DNA of 64,000 bases from Nonomuraea sp. NBC_00507 (GCF_036013525.1 NZ_CP107853.1:6262001-6326000), one strand, 5' to 3'; shown: positions 34,652-44,049, counted from the first letter of the stretch. The notes: generated from the letters alone by a model not told the origin. Made by a program: numbers and translations.

Positions 34652-34936
34652 TTAGGGGCATGAAAGTGAAGGAGAGCTCCGCGAGGCCCACGGAGACGGC
34701 GTGCGCGGGCAGTACGCCGCGTCGGCCTCGGCTTCGGCCGCCTGCCAGCCGGGCGCCCAGTACCAGGCGTCGTCGGAGGGAAGGATGGCGGCCACTCGGC
34801 GGCCGTGATCGGTCAGGTAGGCGCTCGCGCCACGCTCGGATGCGGCACTGATGACCTCGGGCAGGTGGCCGTCGGCTTCGTTCAGCGGGACCTCGCCGTC
34901 AGCAGCGGAACGGGACGAAAGTCTGATCGTTGTCAA
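34652..34936 (-). pseudogene. Decayed Phd/YefM-like antitoxin, no toxin partner
   Basis: From TTG 34936 the frame gives TTIRLS, then HLPEVISAASERGASAYLTD and HGRRVAAILPSDDAWYW. This is the core of a Phd/YefM antitoxin that normally represses its own operon and neutralises a toxin. An unusual insertion follows TTIRLS. After EADAAY the frame continues with a Ser/Pro-rich tail (PRTPSPWAS) unlike the family, which suggests a frameshift. No Doc, RelE or PIN toxin gene is adjacent. Confidence 0.5.
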
Positions 34937-35010
34937 TAACTGATCATGTCCACCTTCACGGCGACGCCCTAGGATGCGCGAGCAACACCAGTCCATTCCC
35001 TGGAGCACCC

Positions 35011-36852
35011 ATGATCTTTTCACCACGCCCCCGACGCGTGTTAGCGGTGACGGCGGTCGCCGCCGTGGCTGTGACCGGCCCGTTCGCAGCCGCCGCAGCG
35101 GCCTCTACGGAGGACGCCTCTCGCGGCAATGCGGCGTACACGCTGACGATTCTGCATAACAACGATGGCGAGTCTAAGCTGCTCAACGCGCCAGGACAGC
35201 CGGACTTCGGCGGCGTGGCCCGTTTCGCGACCCTGGTCGACAAGCTCCGCGCCCAGGCGACCTCTGGCCGGTCGGCCAGAGGCGAGGCGCACGCACGGGG
35301 AGCGATCCTGCTGTCCTCCGGCGACAACTTCCTCGCCGGTCCGGAATTCACCGCAAGCCTGCGCAAGGGCGTGCCGTACTACGACTCGCTCGCGCTCAAG
35401 GCCATCGGCTACGACGCGATGGCGATCGGCAACCACGAGTTCGACTTCGGCCCGGACGTCTTGGCGGACTTCATCAAGGGCTTCGGTAAGAAGCCGCCGC
35501 CGTTCGTGTCGGCGAACCTGGACATGAGCGCTGAGCCGAAGCTCAACGCTCTGGTGAAGAACGGCACGATCGTCGCCAGCACGACGCTGCGCGAGGCCGG
35601 CCAGCGCATCGGCATCGTGGGGGCCACCACACCTGCCCTGCCCTCGATCTCCAGCCCCCGCAACGTCAAGGTGCTGCAGAACATCGCCGGACTGATCCAG
35701 GCGGAGGTGGACAATCTCACCCGGCGCGGCACTGACAAGGTCATTCTGATCAGCCACCTGCAGGGCCTGTCCGAGGACCGCGCCCTGGCTCCGTTGCTGA
35801 AGAACGTGGACGTGATGATCGCCGGTGGCGGCGACGAACTGCTCGCAGCCGACACCACCCCGCTGGTCCCCGGCGATGCGATCAGCACAGACCCGCAGAC
35901 CGGCGAGAAACTGCGCTACCCGCTGTACGCCAAGGACAAGGCGGGCGCCAACGTCCCGATCGTGACGACCGCCGGAGACTACAAGTACGTTGGCCGCCTA
36001 GTAGTAAACTTCGACCGTCACGGCAAGGTGCTCGGCGTCGGCTCCGGTAGCGGCCCTGTGCGCGTATCCGGGGTGGCTCCCGACGCGGTCACGCCCGACC
36101 GTCACATCCAGCGCACGGTCGTCGAACCGGTCGGCGCTTTCGTGAACGCCATGGCGGCCAACGTCATCGGCCAATCCGCGGTCGCGCTGGAAGGCCGCCG
36201 GGACCCGGGCGTCCGGACCAAGGAGACCAATCTAGGTAACTTGCTGGCGGACGCGCTGCTGGCGACTGGGAAGAAGAATGCGGCCGGCTTCGGTGTCAAG
36301 CCGCCGGACGTCGCCCTCCAAAACGGCGGCGGAATCCGCAACAACAGCCTGATCCCGCCTGGTCCGATCAGCGAACTGACCACCTTCCAGATTGCCGCGT
36401 TCGGCAACTTCGTCTCGGTCGTACCGGACGTGCCTCGGAACCAGTTCAAGGAGATCCTGGAGAACGCGGTGTCCAAGATGCCCGCCGCGGACGGGCGGTT
36501 CGCGCAAGTGGCGGGCTTCACGTTCGTCTACGACCCAACCGGCACCGCCCAGGTCGTCGACAACGCCGGGACCGTGCTGACGCCTGGCACCCGCGTCCGC
36601 TCAGTCACCCTCAGCGACGGTACCGTGATCGTGCGAGACGGTGCGGTCGTCCCCGGCGCAGGCATCTCGGTGGCCACCAACGACTTCAGCGCCCGCGGCG
36701 GTGACCAGTATCCGTTCCGCGGCTTGCCGTTCACCACCGTCGGCGTCACCTACCAGCAGGCACTGGCCGACTTCATCACCACCGATCTCGGCAGACAGAT
36801 CACGGCGAACGCCTACCCAGCGGCCGGCTCCGGCCGTATCACCACCTCATAG
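35011..36852 (+). CDS. Secreted 5'-nucleotidase / UshA-like metallophosphatase
   Basis: The protein is 613 aa from ATG 35011 (TGGAG 5 nt upstream). The signal peptide PRPRRVLAVTAVAAVAV ends in an Ala-rich cleavage region. The metallophosphatase domain has LHNNDGE, SSGDNF, GNHEFDFG and ISHLQG. The C-terminal nucleotidase domain has NGGGIRNN and FGNFVSVV, the substrate base-stacking region. It acts outside the cell and likely releases nucleosides and phosphate from nucleotides. TAGGAT at 34970-34975 may be its -10 box. A strong hairpin follows the stop. Confidence 0.92.
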   Translation: MIFSPRPRRVLAVTAVAAVAVTGPFAAAAAASTEDASRGNAAYTLTILHNNDGESKLLNAPGQPDFGGVARFATLVDKLRAQATSGRSARGEAHARGAILLSSGDNFLAGPEFTASLRKGVPYYDSLALKAIGYDAMAIGNHEFDFGPDVLADFIKGFGKKPPPFVSANLDMSAEPKLNALVKNGTIVASTTLREAGQRIGIVGATTPALPSISSPRNVKVLQNIAGLIQAEVDNLTRRGTDKVILISHLQGLSEDRALAPLLKNVDVMIAGGGDELLAADTTPLVPGDAISTDPQTGEKLRYPLYAKDKAGANVPIVTTAGDYKYVGRLVVNFDRHGKVLGVGSGSGPVRVSGVAPDAVTPDRHIQRTVVEPVGAFVNAMAANVIGQSAVALEGRRDPGVRTKETNLGNLLADALLATGKKNAAGFGVKPPDVALQNGGGIRNNSLIPPGPISELTTFQIAAFGNFVSVVPDVPRNQFKEILENAVSKMPAADGRFAQVAGFTFVYDPTGTAQVVDNAGTVLTPGTRVRSVTLSDGTVIVRDGAVVPGAGISVATNDFSARGGDQYPFRGLPFTTVGVTYQQALADFITTDLGRQITANAYPAAGSGRITTS

Positions 36853-36870
36853 CCCATCCGGAGCAATCGG

Positions 36871-36899
36871 GCAGGGGACGGGGTCAACCCGTTCCCTGC
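36871..36899 (+). terminator. Hairpin terminator after the nucleotidase
   Basis: GCAGGGGACGGG (36871-36882) pairs with CCCGTTCCCTGC (36888-36899), 12 bp with one G-T wobble and a 5-nt loop. No T-tract follows. Confidence 0.7.
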
Positions 36900-36987
36900 T
36901 CACGCCACCGGACATGCGGCCCTGCGCCGGCCCGTCCCTATGGCCTCCATCGGTCGGCTCGCGCTGCGCTCGGATGACCAGGTGTGT

Positions 36988-37803
36988 TCATGGCTTGCAT
37001 GCGACGCCCGCCAGGGAGACGGTCACGGAGACTGGCTTGTCCCGTCGGTCGGGTTCGGGGCGCCACTCCGCGGTCGGTACGAGACCGGGGTCGATCAAGT
37101 CCAGCCCGTCGAAGAAGCTCGCAAACTGTTCGGGGCTGCGCAGCTGGTAGGTGTTGTTCGCGTTCTGGTTGTAGATGCGCAGTGCCTCTACCAGCGGGGG
37201 ATGGACGTTCGTGCCGTCGGTGAACGCGAGGTAACTCCCCGATGGGAGGGGGTCGAGGATGGCGTCGATGAGGCCTTTCGGATCTTCCTCATCGGTGACC
37301 TGACCGGCGATGCCGAGCATCATCACCGCCACCGGCCGGGTGAAGTCCAGGATCTCCTCCGCGCCCTGCAAGATCACGTCGGGCTGGCGGAAGTCCGCGT
37401 CCAGATAGGTGGTTGCACCCTGCTCCGTGCTGGTGAGCAGGGCGCGGGCGTGGACCAGCACGATCGGGTCGTTGTCGACGTAGACGACACGGGAATCCGG
37501 GGCGATCCGTTGCGCGACCTCATGGGTGTTGTTGGCTGTTGGCAACCCAGTACCGATGTCCAGGAACTGCCGGATGCCCGCCTCACCCGCAAGATAACTG
37601 ACCGCGCGGATGAGAAACTGCCGCTGCAAGCGGGCCACCTCAGCGTAATCAGGGAACAAGGCCATCATCTTCGTGGCGGCTTCGCGATCGGCCGCGAAGT
37701 TGTCCTTGCCGCCGAGCAGGAAATCCCAGAGCCGCGCCGAATGCGGGATGGTGGTGTTGATGCGCGCCCATGCCGCTCGAGCGTCGGTGTGGTCGTCACT
37801 CAT
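36988..37803 (-). CDS. SAM-dependent methyltransferase, DUF574 family
   Basis: The protein is 271 aa. Family hallmarks are the N-terminal HSARLWDFLLGGKDNFAADR, the SAM motif FLDIGTGLPT, YVDNDPIVL, LDADFRQP and AVMMLGI. This family (PF04672) is expanded in actinomycetes and often sits beside XRE/DUF397 pairs, which are not seen here. The methyl acceptor is unknown. A second member starts at 63606 in this window. Confidence 0.92.
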   Translation of the reverse strand: MSDDHTDARAAWARINTTIPHSARLWDFLLGGKDNFAADREAATKMMALFPDYAEVARLQRQFLIRAVSYLAGEAGIRQFLDIGTGLPTANNTHEVAQRIAPDSRVVYVDNDPIVLVHARALLTSTEQGATTYLDADFRQPDVILQGAEEILDFTRPVAVMMLGIAGQVTDEEDPKGLIDAILDPLPSGSYLAFTDGTNVHPPLVEALRIYNQNANNTYQLRSPEQFASFFDGLDLIDPGLVPTAEWRPEPDRRDKPVSVTVSLAGVACKP

Positions 37804-38197
37804 GAAGATCCTTCAGTCGGGGGACTCGACCGTCCCGCCTCGCTCCTGGGTCGCCAAATCCTGCCTCAGGCGCGCCTACCTACGCCAAGGCGTCGGCTCC
37901 GGCTGGGTGTACTGCATCGATCTTAACGGGTACACCGCCATCCCGAGTGCTTACTGGTGGCCCGGGAGGATCTCCGTAGGCGCGCAAACCAGCTGTTCTG
38001 GGGAGCTGACCGCCGAGGAGGAGTAGTTGCTCCGAGGCGCCACCGTCGTGAAGTAACAGCAACCAGCAACGTGCCGGGTACGAGAGGACCCGCGCCGACC
38101 ACACCGGGCGCCACGTACCCGCAGTTCATGCTGACCGCCTCGAAGAAGGCCTCGGGCATCCCGCTATAGCTGATCTATACCGCGCCTCTCTACGCTC
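37804..38197. other. 394-bp intergenic region without a recognised gene
   Basis: Only short frames with poor codon bias occur here and none matches a family I know. TATACC at 38176-38181 could be the -10 box of the membrane-protein gene. No strong hairpin was found. Confidence 0.4.
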
Positions 38198-38839
38198 ATG
38201 GCGATGAGGCAGCGAACCGGAACCGTCTTCATCGTCATCGCCGCGGCCCTGACCATGATCGGCGCGTTGATCCACATCTTTCCCCCGCACCTGACGGTGG
38301 TCACGGTGTTTCTCGGGCTGGCTGGGGCGCTCTGCTACACCGTCGGGGTTGCCCTGATCAGCGGCTTGCCGCGACAGGTTCTGGTCCGACCCGTGGCATC
38401 GATTGTCATAGTGGTCCTTGCCTGCGGGATGTGGGGCGCCCTCATGGGCCTCACGCCCGTGGCCGGCGGAACGGTCGCGCGGGCGGTGCTCGGGGAGAGA
38501 CAAACCTGCACGGTGACTGAGGTCGACAGGGAGACCACCCGCGCACGGCGAGGCGTGACGAGGACCACCTACGTGCATACGGTCCGCTGCCCGGACGCAC
38601 GCATCCATGAGATCCGGACGGGGGAGGAAGGATGGCATGACGAACGCTCCCCAGCCGAGGTCATCGCGGACTCGAAGGGGCTGATGTCAGCGACGTTCGT
38701 TGCGGGCTCCTACCAGTGGGCCGGGGTCGGGGTCTTCGCGGTGCTGGTTCTGGGCGTGTCCGTGCTTCCGCTCTTCGCCCGTCGCGTCGCGTCGCCGCCA
38801 CCGTCGTCGTACGCGTGGAGCGCCAAGCTCACACCATGA
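38198..38839 (+). CDS. Hypothetical membrane protein with four predicted helices
   Basis: The protein is 213 aa. Hydrophobic helices lie at about residues 10-30, 34-55, 64-88 and 173-193. Between the third and fourth is a polar domain of about 80 aa with two Cys (CTVTEV and VRCPDAR), which could form a disulfide outside the membrane. The C-terminal tail is Pro/Ser-rich. It is monocistronic, ended by a 14-bp perfect hairpin. Function was not recognised. Confidence 0.72.
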   Translation: MAMRQRTGTVFIVIAAALTMIGALIHIFPPHLTVVTVFLGLAGALCYTVGVALISGLPRQVLVRPVASIVIVVLACGMWGALMGLTPVAGGTVARAVLGERQTCTVTEVDRETTRARRGVTRTTYVHTVRCPDARIHEIRTGEEGWHDERSPAEVIADSKGLMSATFVAGSYQWAGVGVFAVLVLGVSVLPLFARRVASPPPSSYAWSAKLTP

Positions 38840-38853
38840 TCGGTCCGAACGCG

Positions 38854-38888
38854 GCTGAGGACGGGCCTTCCGGGGGCCCGTCCTCAGC
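38854..38888. terminator. Strong bidirectional hairpin terminator
   Basis: GCTGAGGACGGGCC (38854-38867) pairs perfectly with GGCCCGTCCTCAGC (38875-38888) across a 7-nt loop. It lies between the convergent membrane-protein and glycosyltransferase genes. Confidence 0.8.
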
Positions 38889-38957
38889 GTTGACATCACC
38901 ACCGGTCCCTACGCCCGGCACTGAACCGTTGGCGCCCTCCGGACGCCATCCCCGCCC

Positions 38958-39659
38958 TCAGAGACCAGTGCCCCATACGGTCACCCGCCAGAGCGCCTCG
39001 AAGAGGACACCGACGTTCATCTTGCTAGCGCCGGCCGTACGGTCGACGAAGGTGATCGGCACTTCCGCCACCGTGAATCCGTGACGTACGGCTCGCAGCG
39101 TGAGATCCACCTGGAAGCAGTAACCCCGCGACTCGACACCGCCGAGAAGGATCTTCTCGAGTGCGGCGGCCCGGTAGACGCGGTACCCGCCTGTGGCGTC
39201 GGCGACGGGAAGGCCGAGCGCCACCCGCACATAACGGTTCGCCAGCCGTGAGAGCAGTTCCCGTCGCCGCGGCCAGTTCGCCACGCGGCCGCCACGCACC
39301 CAGCGCGAGCCGATGACGAGGTCGGCGTGCTCGGCCGCGCCTAGTAAGGCGGGCAGCCGCTCAGGCGGATGCGAGCCGTCCGCGTCGATCTCCACCAGCA
39401 GGTCGAACCCTCGGGCCAGTCCCCAGCGGAAGCCCGCCAGGTACGCGGCGCCGAGCCCTTCCTTGCGTTCCCGGTGCAGGACGTGCACGCCGTCGAGTTC
39501 GGCGGCGAGCTTGTCGGCGATCAGGCCCGTCCCGTCGGGGCTGTTGTCATCGACGATGAGGATGTGGGCGGCGGGTGCGGCCGCGCGGATCCTGCCGACG
39601 ATGCCGGGAAGGTTGTCGCGTTCGTTGTAGGTCGGCGTGATGATCAAGACGGTGCTCAT
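38958..39659 (-). CDS. Polyprenol monophosphomannose synthase (GT2)
   Basis: The protein is 233 aa from ATG 39659 with AGGGGA upstream. It has the GT2 fold with ITPTYNERDNLP, VDDNSPDGT, EGLGAAYLAGF, the catalytic EIDADGSHPPE and SRWVRGG, ending in ATGGYRVYR and the acceptor region VPITFVDRTAGASKM. These are signatures of dolichol/polyprenol-phosphate mannose synthases (Dpm1/Ppm1). It lies 11 bp downstream of a GT39-like transferase, which would use the lipid-linked sugar it makes. It acts at the inner membrane face. Confidence 0.9.
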   Translation of the reverse strand: MSTVLIITPTYNERDNLPGIVGRIRAAAPAAHILIVDDNSPDGTGLIADKLAAELDGVHVLHRERKEGLGAAYLAGFRWGLARGFDLLVEIDADGSHPPERLPALLGAAEHADLVIGSRWVRGGRVANWPRRRELLSRLANRYVRVALGLPVADATGGYRVYRAAALEKILLGGVESRGYCFQVDLTLRAVRHGFTVAEVPITFVDRTAGASKMNVGVLFEALWRVTVWGTGL

Positions 39660-39670
39660 GATTCTTCCCC

Positions 39671-41149
39671 TCAGCTCGCGTGCTGGTAGTCCGGCCAGGC
39701 GGTCGTCCACGGAGCCCGCGGACCTGAGCAGATCGTGATGGGCAGGCCCTGCTCCTCGTTCGCGACTCCGGTGCCGTGATCGATGACCCCGGCGGATTCA
39801 CAGAGCGCGAACCGTTGCCGCAGTCGCTCGGGCGGCAATCCGAGGGCGACTACCGTCTGCGCCGTTTCCGGCGGCGGCCCTTGGTACCAGAGCTCGTTGT
39901 GGCCGCTGAAGACGGGAATGTCGGGTGCGAACCGGTCCAGTGCACCGGCCTCGCCATAGTTCGAGGTGAGGACGATCGTCCCCGGCGGCAGCGCCCGGTG
40001 CACCGCGGCCACCTGGGCGACGAAGCGCGGCCAGCCCACCGACTCCCTGGACACCTCGTTGGGCGAGTAACCGAGCGCCGGTAGCGGGAGCAGCGGCAGC
40101 GCCACGACGATCCCGATGATCGAGGAGCCGAGCAGTCCCCACCACACCATCCGGCGCCTGGAGACCCGGCTCTTCATCCACACGGTGGCGGGCACGCAGC
40201 CGGCCACGAAGGCGAAGATCAGGCTCCCCGCGACATAGTCCGCCCGTCCTCCTGACACGAGACCGAGCAGGATCGTCACCAGGGACGCGATCGCCAGCGG
40301 CCGGGTTTCCTGCCGCCGGCGCAGCCAGAGCCACCCGACGACGGCGATCACGAACGCTCCCATGCTGAGGAGCGCCACCAGCATGGGTACGAACATGATC
40401 CGATTCACGGGTTCGCTGAGCGTGGCGGCCATGGTGAGCTGAGGCCAGCCGTTGACGGCCTGGTAGAGAAGGTTCGGAGACGCGATGACGGCGGCGAGGA
40501 ACGCCCCGGACCAGAACCATCTGTCGCGGAAGACGGCACGCGGCCCCTTCACCGCCAGGCCGACGGTGATGAGCAGGCCGGTGGCCAGCCCGGTGATCAG
40601 CAGGATGATGAGGTGTTTGTTGAACGTGGCGGCTCCCGCGATGGCGCCGGCCGCCACCCACCATCGCCCGTCGCCACGCAGCAGGGCACGCAGCACGAAC
40701 AGGATGCAGGCCGTCCAGAACACGAAGTCGGCCGATTGGGTCAGCAGGGTGTGCCCGGCGAGCAGGGGGAACATCCCGGTGCCGAGGCCGGCGGCGGCGA
40801 GCGTCTGCGCGCTTGTGCGACCGCCGAGCTCGCGGGTGATCGCGGCGCCGATCAGGATCAGCAGTGCCGCGCACACCGCGGGGACGACCCGCAGCCCGAC
40901 GAGGGTGTCCCCGAACAGCTCCGTGGACAGCCGCGCCAGGAGCGGGGTCAGGGGAGGCTGGTCGAAGTATCCCCAGGCGGGGGTCTGACCGAGCAGGCGG
41001 AAGTAGAGCTCGTCGCGGTGGTAGCCGTACCACGGGCTCAGCAGCAGCAGGATGACCACGACGACGCCCGCGATGGAACCGGTGGTCCGCCAGGCGAAGG
41101 CCGGGAGTGAGGGAGCGGTGGTCTGACGACGGGGGGCTTGAAGAAGCAT
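39671..41149 (-). CDS. GT39/ArnT-like membrane glycosyltransferase
   Basis: The protein is 492 aa with about 10-11 hydrophobic helices. The first extracytoplasmic loop contains GYHRDELYFRLLG and GYFDQPPLTPLLARL, the acidic-residue signature of polyprenyl-phosphate-sugar-dependent transferases (PMT/ArnT superfamily). The C-terminal 110 residues form a soluble extracytoplasmic domain (TIVLTSNYGEAGALDRF). It is in an operon with the polyprenol-phosphomannose synthase, so it probably moves mannose from the lipid carrier to a protein or glycolipid outside the membrane. The acceptor is unknown. Confidence 0.88.
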   Translation of the reverse strand: MLLQAPRRQTTAPSLPAFAWRTTGSIAGVVVVILLLLSPWYGYHRDELYFRLLGQTPAWGYFDQPPLTPLLARLSTELFGDTLVGLRVVPAVCAALLILIGAAITRELGGRTSAQTLAAAGLGTGMFPLLAGHTLLTQSADFVFWTACILFVLRALLRGDGRWWVAAGAIAGAATFNKHLIILLITGLATGLLITVGLAVKGPRAVFRDRWFWSGAFLAAVIASPNLLYQAVNGWPQLTMAATLSEPVNRIMFVPMLVALLSMGAFVIAVVGWLWLRRRQETRPLAIASLVTILLGLVSGGRADYVAGSLIFAFVAGCVPATVWMKSRVSRRRMVWWGLLGSSIIGIVVALPLLPLPALGYSPNEVSRESVGWPRFVAQVAAVHRALPPGTIVLTSNYGEAGALDRFAPDIPVFSGHNELWYQGPPPETAQTVVALGLPPERLRQRFALCESAGVIDHGTGVANEEQGLPITICSGPRAPWTTAWPDYQHAS

Positions 41150-41207
41150 GCCTCCACGGTTGCCGATGGGGCCCTGCCCGTCGTCTGGCCGGGAACAGAA
41201 CCTGGAG

Positions 41208-41885
41208 TCAGACCCCAGGCATAGGCGGCGGCTCCCCCGGGCGGACCACGCCGTGGTCGAACGCGAAGACGACCGCGGCGGCCCGGTCGCGCACCCCCAG
41301 CTTCGTGAAGATCCGGCCGACGTGGGTCTTGATCGTGCCCTCGCCGACCACGAGATGACGGGCGATCTCGGCGTTCGTGAGCCCTCGGCCGATGAGCTTG
41401 AGCACGTCGAGCTCGCGAGAGGTGAGCTCGCCGAGCCGCCGGACCGCGTCGGGGTCGGTCACCGGATCCGTGCGATAACGTCGCAGGACCCGCCCGCAGA
41501 CGGCGGGATCCAGCCAGCCGTCGCCTGCCGCCACCGCCCGGACGGCACGCTGGATGTCCTCGGCCGGAGCGTCCTTGAGGCAGAATCCCGACGCGCCGGC
41601 CCGCAGAGCCGCCGCGAGAACGCTGTCCTCACCGAACGTGGTCAGCACCAGGATGCGGGACGCCGGATCCGCGGCGAGGAGAGCACGAGTGGCCTCGACC
41701 CCGTCCATCCGCGGCATGCGGATGTCCATGACCACGGCGTCGGGCCGGACGCGCGCGACCTCCGCCAGCGCGGCCTGGCCGTCGGCCGCCTCGCCGACCA
41801 CGTCGAATCCGTACGGCTGGCGCAGGATCGTGCGCAGCCCTGCCCTGGCGAGCTCCTGGTCGTCGACGAGCACCACCGAGATCAT
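41208..41885 (-). CDS. Two-component response regulator, NarL/LuxR family
   Basis: The protein is 225 aa from ATG 41885, overlapping the kinase stop (ATGA). The receiver domain has VLVDDQELAR, the phospho-acceptor VVMDIRMPRMDG, LTTFG and KD. The C-terminal LuxR helix-turn-helix reads LTSRELDVLKLIGRGLTNAEIA (the variable turn is standard). It is paired with the upstream kinase as an ordinary two-component system. Targets are unknown. The GT39/mannose genes just downstream on the same strand, after a 58-bp gap, are candidates. Confidence 0.93.
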   Translation of the reverse strand: MISVVLVDDQELARAGLRTILRQPYGFDVVGEAADGQAALAEVARVRPDAVVMDIRMPRMDGVEATRALLAADPASRILVLTTFGEDSVLAAALRAGASGFCLKDAPAEDIQRAVRAVAAGDGWLDPAVCGRVLRRYRTDPVTDPDAVRRLGELTSRELDVLKLIGRGLTNAEIARHLVVGEGTIKTHVGRIFTKLGVRDRAAAVVFAFDHGVVRPGEPPPMPGV

Positions 41886-42982
41886 GCCGGCAGCTCCGCC
41901 CGCACGACCCACCGGTCGTCCTCAGGGCCGGCAGTGACGTGGCCGCCGACGACGCGCACCCTGTCGGCCATCGCGCGAAGTCCCATGCCGCCATTGTGCC
42001 GGGGCGGGCCGTCAGGCAAGGGATTGGTGACGGTGGCGCGCACGGCGCCTTCCTCCGATATGCGCAGCCGTACCTCGACGGAACACCGCGGAGCGTGGCG
42101 GCTCGCGTTGGCCAGCGCCTCTTGCACCAGCCGGTAGAGCACCATCCCGGTCGTCGGGCTCACGGCCGGCAGCTCACCGTCGACGCTCCACTCGAGTTCC
42201 AGACCCGCCGTCCGGTATTCCTCGAAGAGCTCGTGAAGCAGGGGAGCGGTGGGCTGGGGAGCGACCACGGCGGGATCGGAGCCTTCCTCGGCAAGGACGC
42301 TGACCACCTTGCGCAGCTCCGCCATGCTCTGCCGGGCGAGGCGCTCGGCCTCGGCGATCCCTGCCGCCGCTTCCTTCGGATCGTGCTCCAGCGCCAGCCG
42401 TGCACCCCCCAGATGCAGCACCGTCACGGCGAGCGTGTGCGCGACGATGTCGTGCAGATCGGCGGCGAGCCGCTGCCGCTCGGCCAGGGCGGCGGCAGCG
42501 GTGGCGGCGCTCTCCGCCCGGTGCAACCGCTCACCCACGCCGATGCGGTAACGCGCGGCCCAGCCGCTCCAGAAGACGAGGGTTACGGCGGCCAGCCAGT
42601 TGGGCCACCCGGGGTCGGGCGAGGTGAACGCCGCCGTGACCACCACGCAAAGCGAGGCGAGCCAGATGACGATGCCCGGCCAGAGCCGCAGGGTCAGCGC
42701 GACGAACGCGAGGTAGAGCACGAGAATGAACCAGCCGATGCTGTTGACCGCGAGCCCGGTGAGCGCTGCTATGGCCGCAGGAGCCAGGAGACCGGCCACC
42801 TCTGCGGGACGGCCCGGCCCCGCCCGCACGATGACGAGACAGACAGCGACCAGGGCGACCCCTCCGGCGAACGGCCAGACGCAGTCACAGCCACGCATGA
42901 TCGTTTGCACCCACGACAACCCGACCAGCAGCATCAGCAGCCCGAGGCCGGCCGGTAACAGCCAGCGGGGAATCACCACCAC
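41882..42982 (-). CDS. Sensor histidine kinase (HisKA_3 type)
   Basis: The protein is about 366 aa from the first of three consecutive GTG codons (42982). The exact start is uncertain. Four to five membrane helices fill the first 150 residues (WLLPAGLGLLMLLVGLSW at the N-terminus). The dimerisation/phosphoacceptor motif is ERQRLAADLHDIVAHTL, and the HATPase_c domain has QEALANASRHA and GGMGLRAMADRV. The sensing domain lies within the membrane, as in cell-envelope-sensing kinases. It is translationally coupled to the response regulator. Confidence 0.9.
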   Translation of the reverse strand: MVVIPRWLLPAGLGLLMLLVGLSWVQTIMRGCDCVWPFAGGVALVAVCLVIVRAGPGRPAEVAGLLAPAAIAALTGLAVNSIGWFILVLYLAFVALTLRLWPGIVIWLASLCVVVTAAFTSPDPGWPNWLAAVTLVFWSGWAARYRIGVGERLHRAESAATAAAALAERQRLAADLHDIVAHTLAVTVLHLGGARLALEHDPKEAAAGIAEAERLARQSMAELRKVVSVLAEEGSDPAVVAPQPTAPLLHELFEEYRTAGLELEWSVDGELPAVSPTTGMVLYRLVQEALANASRHAPRCSVEVRLRISEEGAVRATVTNPLPDGPPRHNGGMGLRAMADRVRVVGGHVTAGPEDDRWVVRAELPA

Positions 42983-43194
42983 CCGCCCATCGTAGGAACG
43001 GCCGGCTCCACGCACATCCACCCTGAGTGATACCCGCCATCCCCCCACGGTCAGAGACCGCACGTCAGTTCGCGGCGCGGCATCGACGCCCGCGGGCGAT
43101 CGGTGCGGCTTGTCGCTGGCCCGAACCCCGGCCTCGGCGTACGCTCGGCACGTTTCCCCGAGGACCATCCGCACGTTCCCGGAGGAGGACCGAC

Positions 43195-43944
43195 ATGACC
43201 GTACGCGTGGAGCGCCAAGGTCCCGTCACCACCGTGGTGATCAGCAGGCCGGAGGCGCGCAACGCCGTCGATCGCAAGACCGCCGACGCGCTGGCGGAGG
43301 CGTTCAGGGACTTCGAGGACTCCGATGCCGACGTGGCGGTGCTGTGGGGTGAAGGGGGCACGTTCTGCGCTGGGGCCGACCTCAAGGCGCTCGACAACCA
43401 TGTCGGCGAGGAGGGCGACGGGCCGATGGGGCCGACCAGGATGCGCCTGGGCAAGCCGGTCATCGCCGCGGTGGCCGGGCACGCGGTCGCGGGCGGGCTG
43501 GAGCTCGCGCTCTGGTGTGATCTGCGGGTGGCGGAGGAGGACGCGGTGTTCGGGGTGTTCTGCCGCCGGTGGGGCGTGCCGCTGATCGACGGTGGCACCG
43601 TGCGCCTGCCCAGGCTCATCGGGGCGTCCCGGGCCATGGACATGATCCTCACCGGGCGGCCGGTGGGCGGGCGGGAGGCGTACGAGATGGGGCTGGCCAA
43701 CCGGCTCGTCCCCACCGGGACGGGCAGGCGGCACGCCGAGGAGCTGGCGCGCGAGATCGCCCGCTTCCCGCAGGCTTGCCTGCGCGGCGACCGGCTGTCG
43801 GTGCTGGAGCAGGACGGGCTCGGCGAGGAGGAGGCCATGCGGAACGAGCTGCGCCATGGCCTGGTTTCCCTGCCCGACGCCGCTGAGGGAGCGGCCCGCT
43901 TCGCCGCCGGCGCCGGACGCCACGGCGAGTTCGGCGCGATCTAG
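43195..43944 (+). CDS. Crotonase/enoyl-CoA hydratase family protein
   Basis: The protein is 249 aa from ATG 43195 with GGAGGAGG upstream. Oxyanion-hole segments are FCAGADLKAL and AGHAVAGGLELAL. The region RRWGVPLIDGGTVRLPRLIG matches the second catalytic segment, but the usual glutamates of the hydratase are not obvious there: Asp stands before GGT. Hydration chemistry is therefore not assured and another crotonase reaction is possible. It is monocistronic, 213 bp from the divergent kinase. Confidence 0.88.
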   Translation: MTVRVERQGPVTTVVISRPEARNAVDRKTADALAEAFRDFEDSDADVAVLWGEGGTFCAGADLKALDNHVGEEGDGPMGPTRMRLGKPVIAAVAGHAVAGGLELALWCDLRVAEEDAVFGVFCRRWGVPLIDGGTVRLPRLIGASRAMDMILTGRPVGGREAYEMGLANRLVPTGTGRRHAEELAREIARFPQACLRGDRLSVLEQDGLGEEEAMRNELRHGLVSLPDAAEGAARFAAGAGRHGEFGAI

Positions 43945-44049
43945 CGGTAGTCGCTCGACCGATGGGACCTGGTGAGAGGACCGGTCCATGGGTGTCCGGG
44001 TGGTCGCCGCCCGGTTCGGCAGGCCGGACTCGCCGCCGCTCCATGCTGG

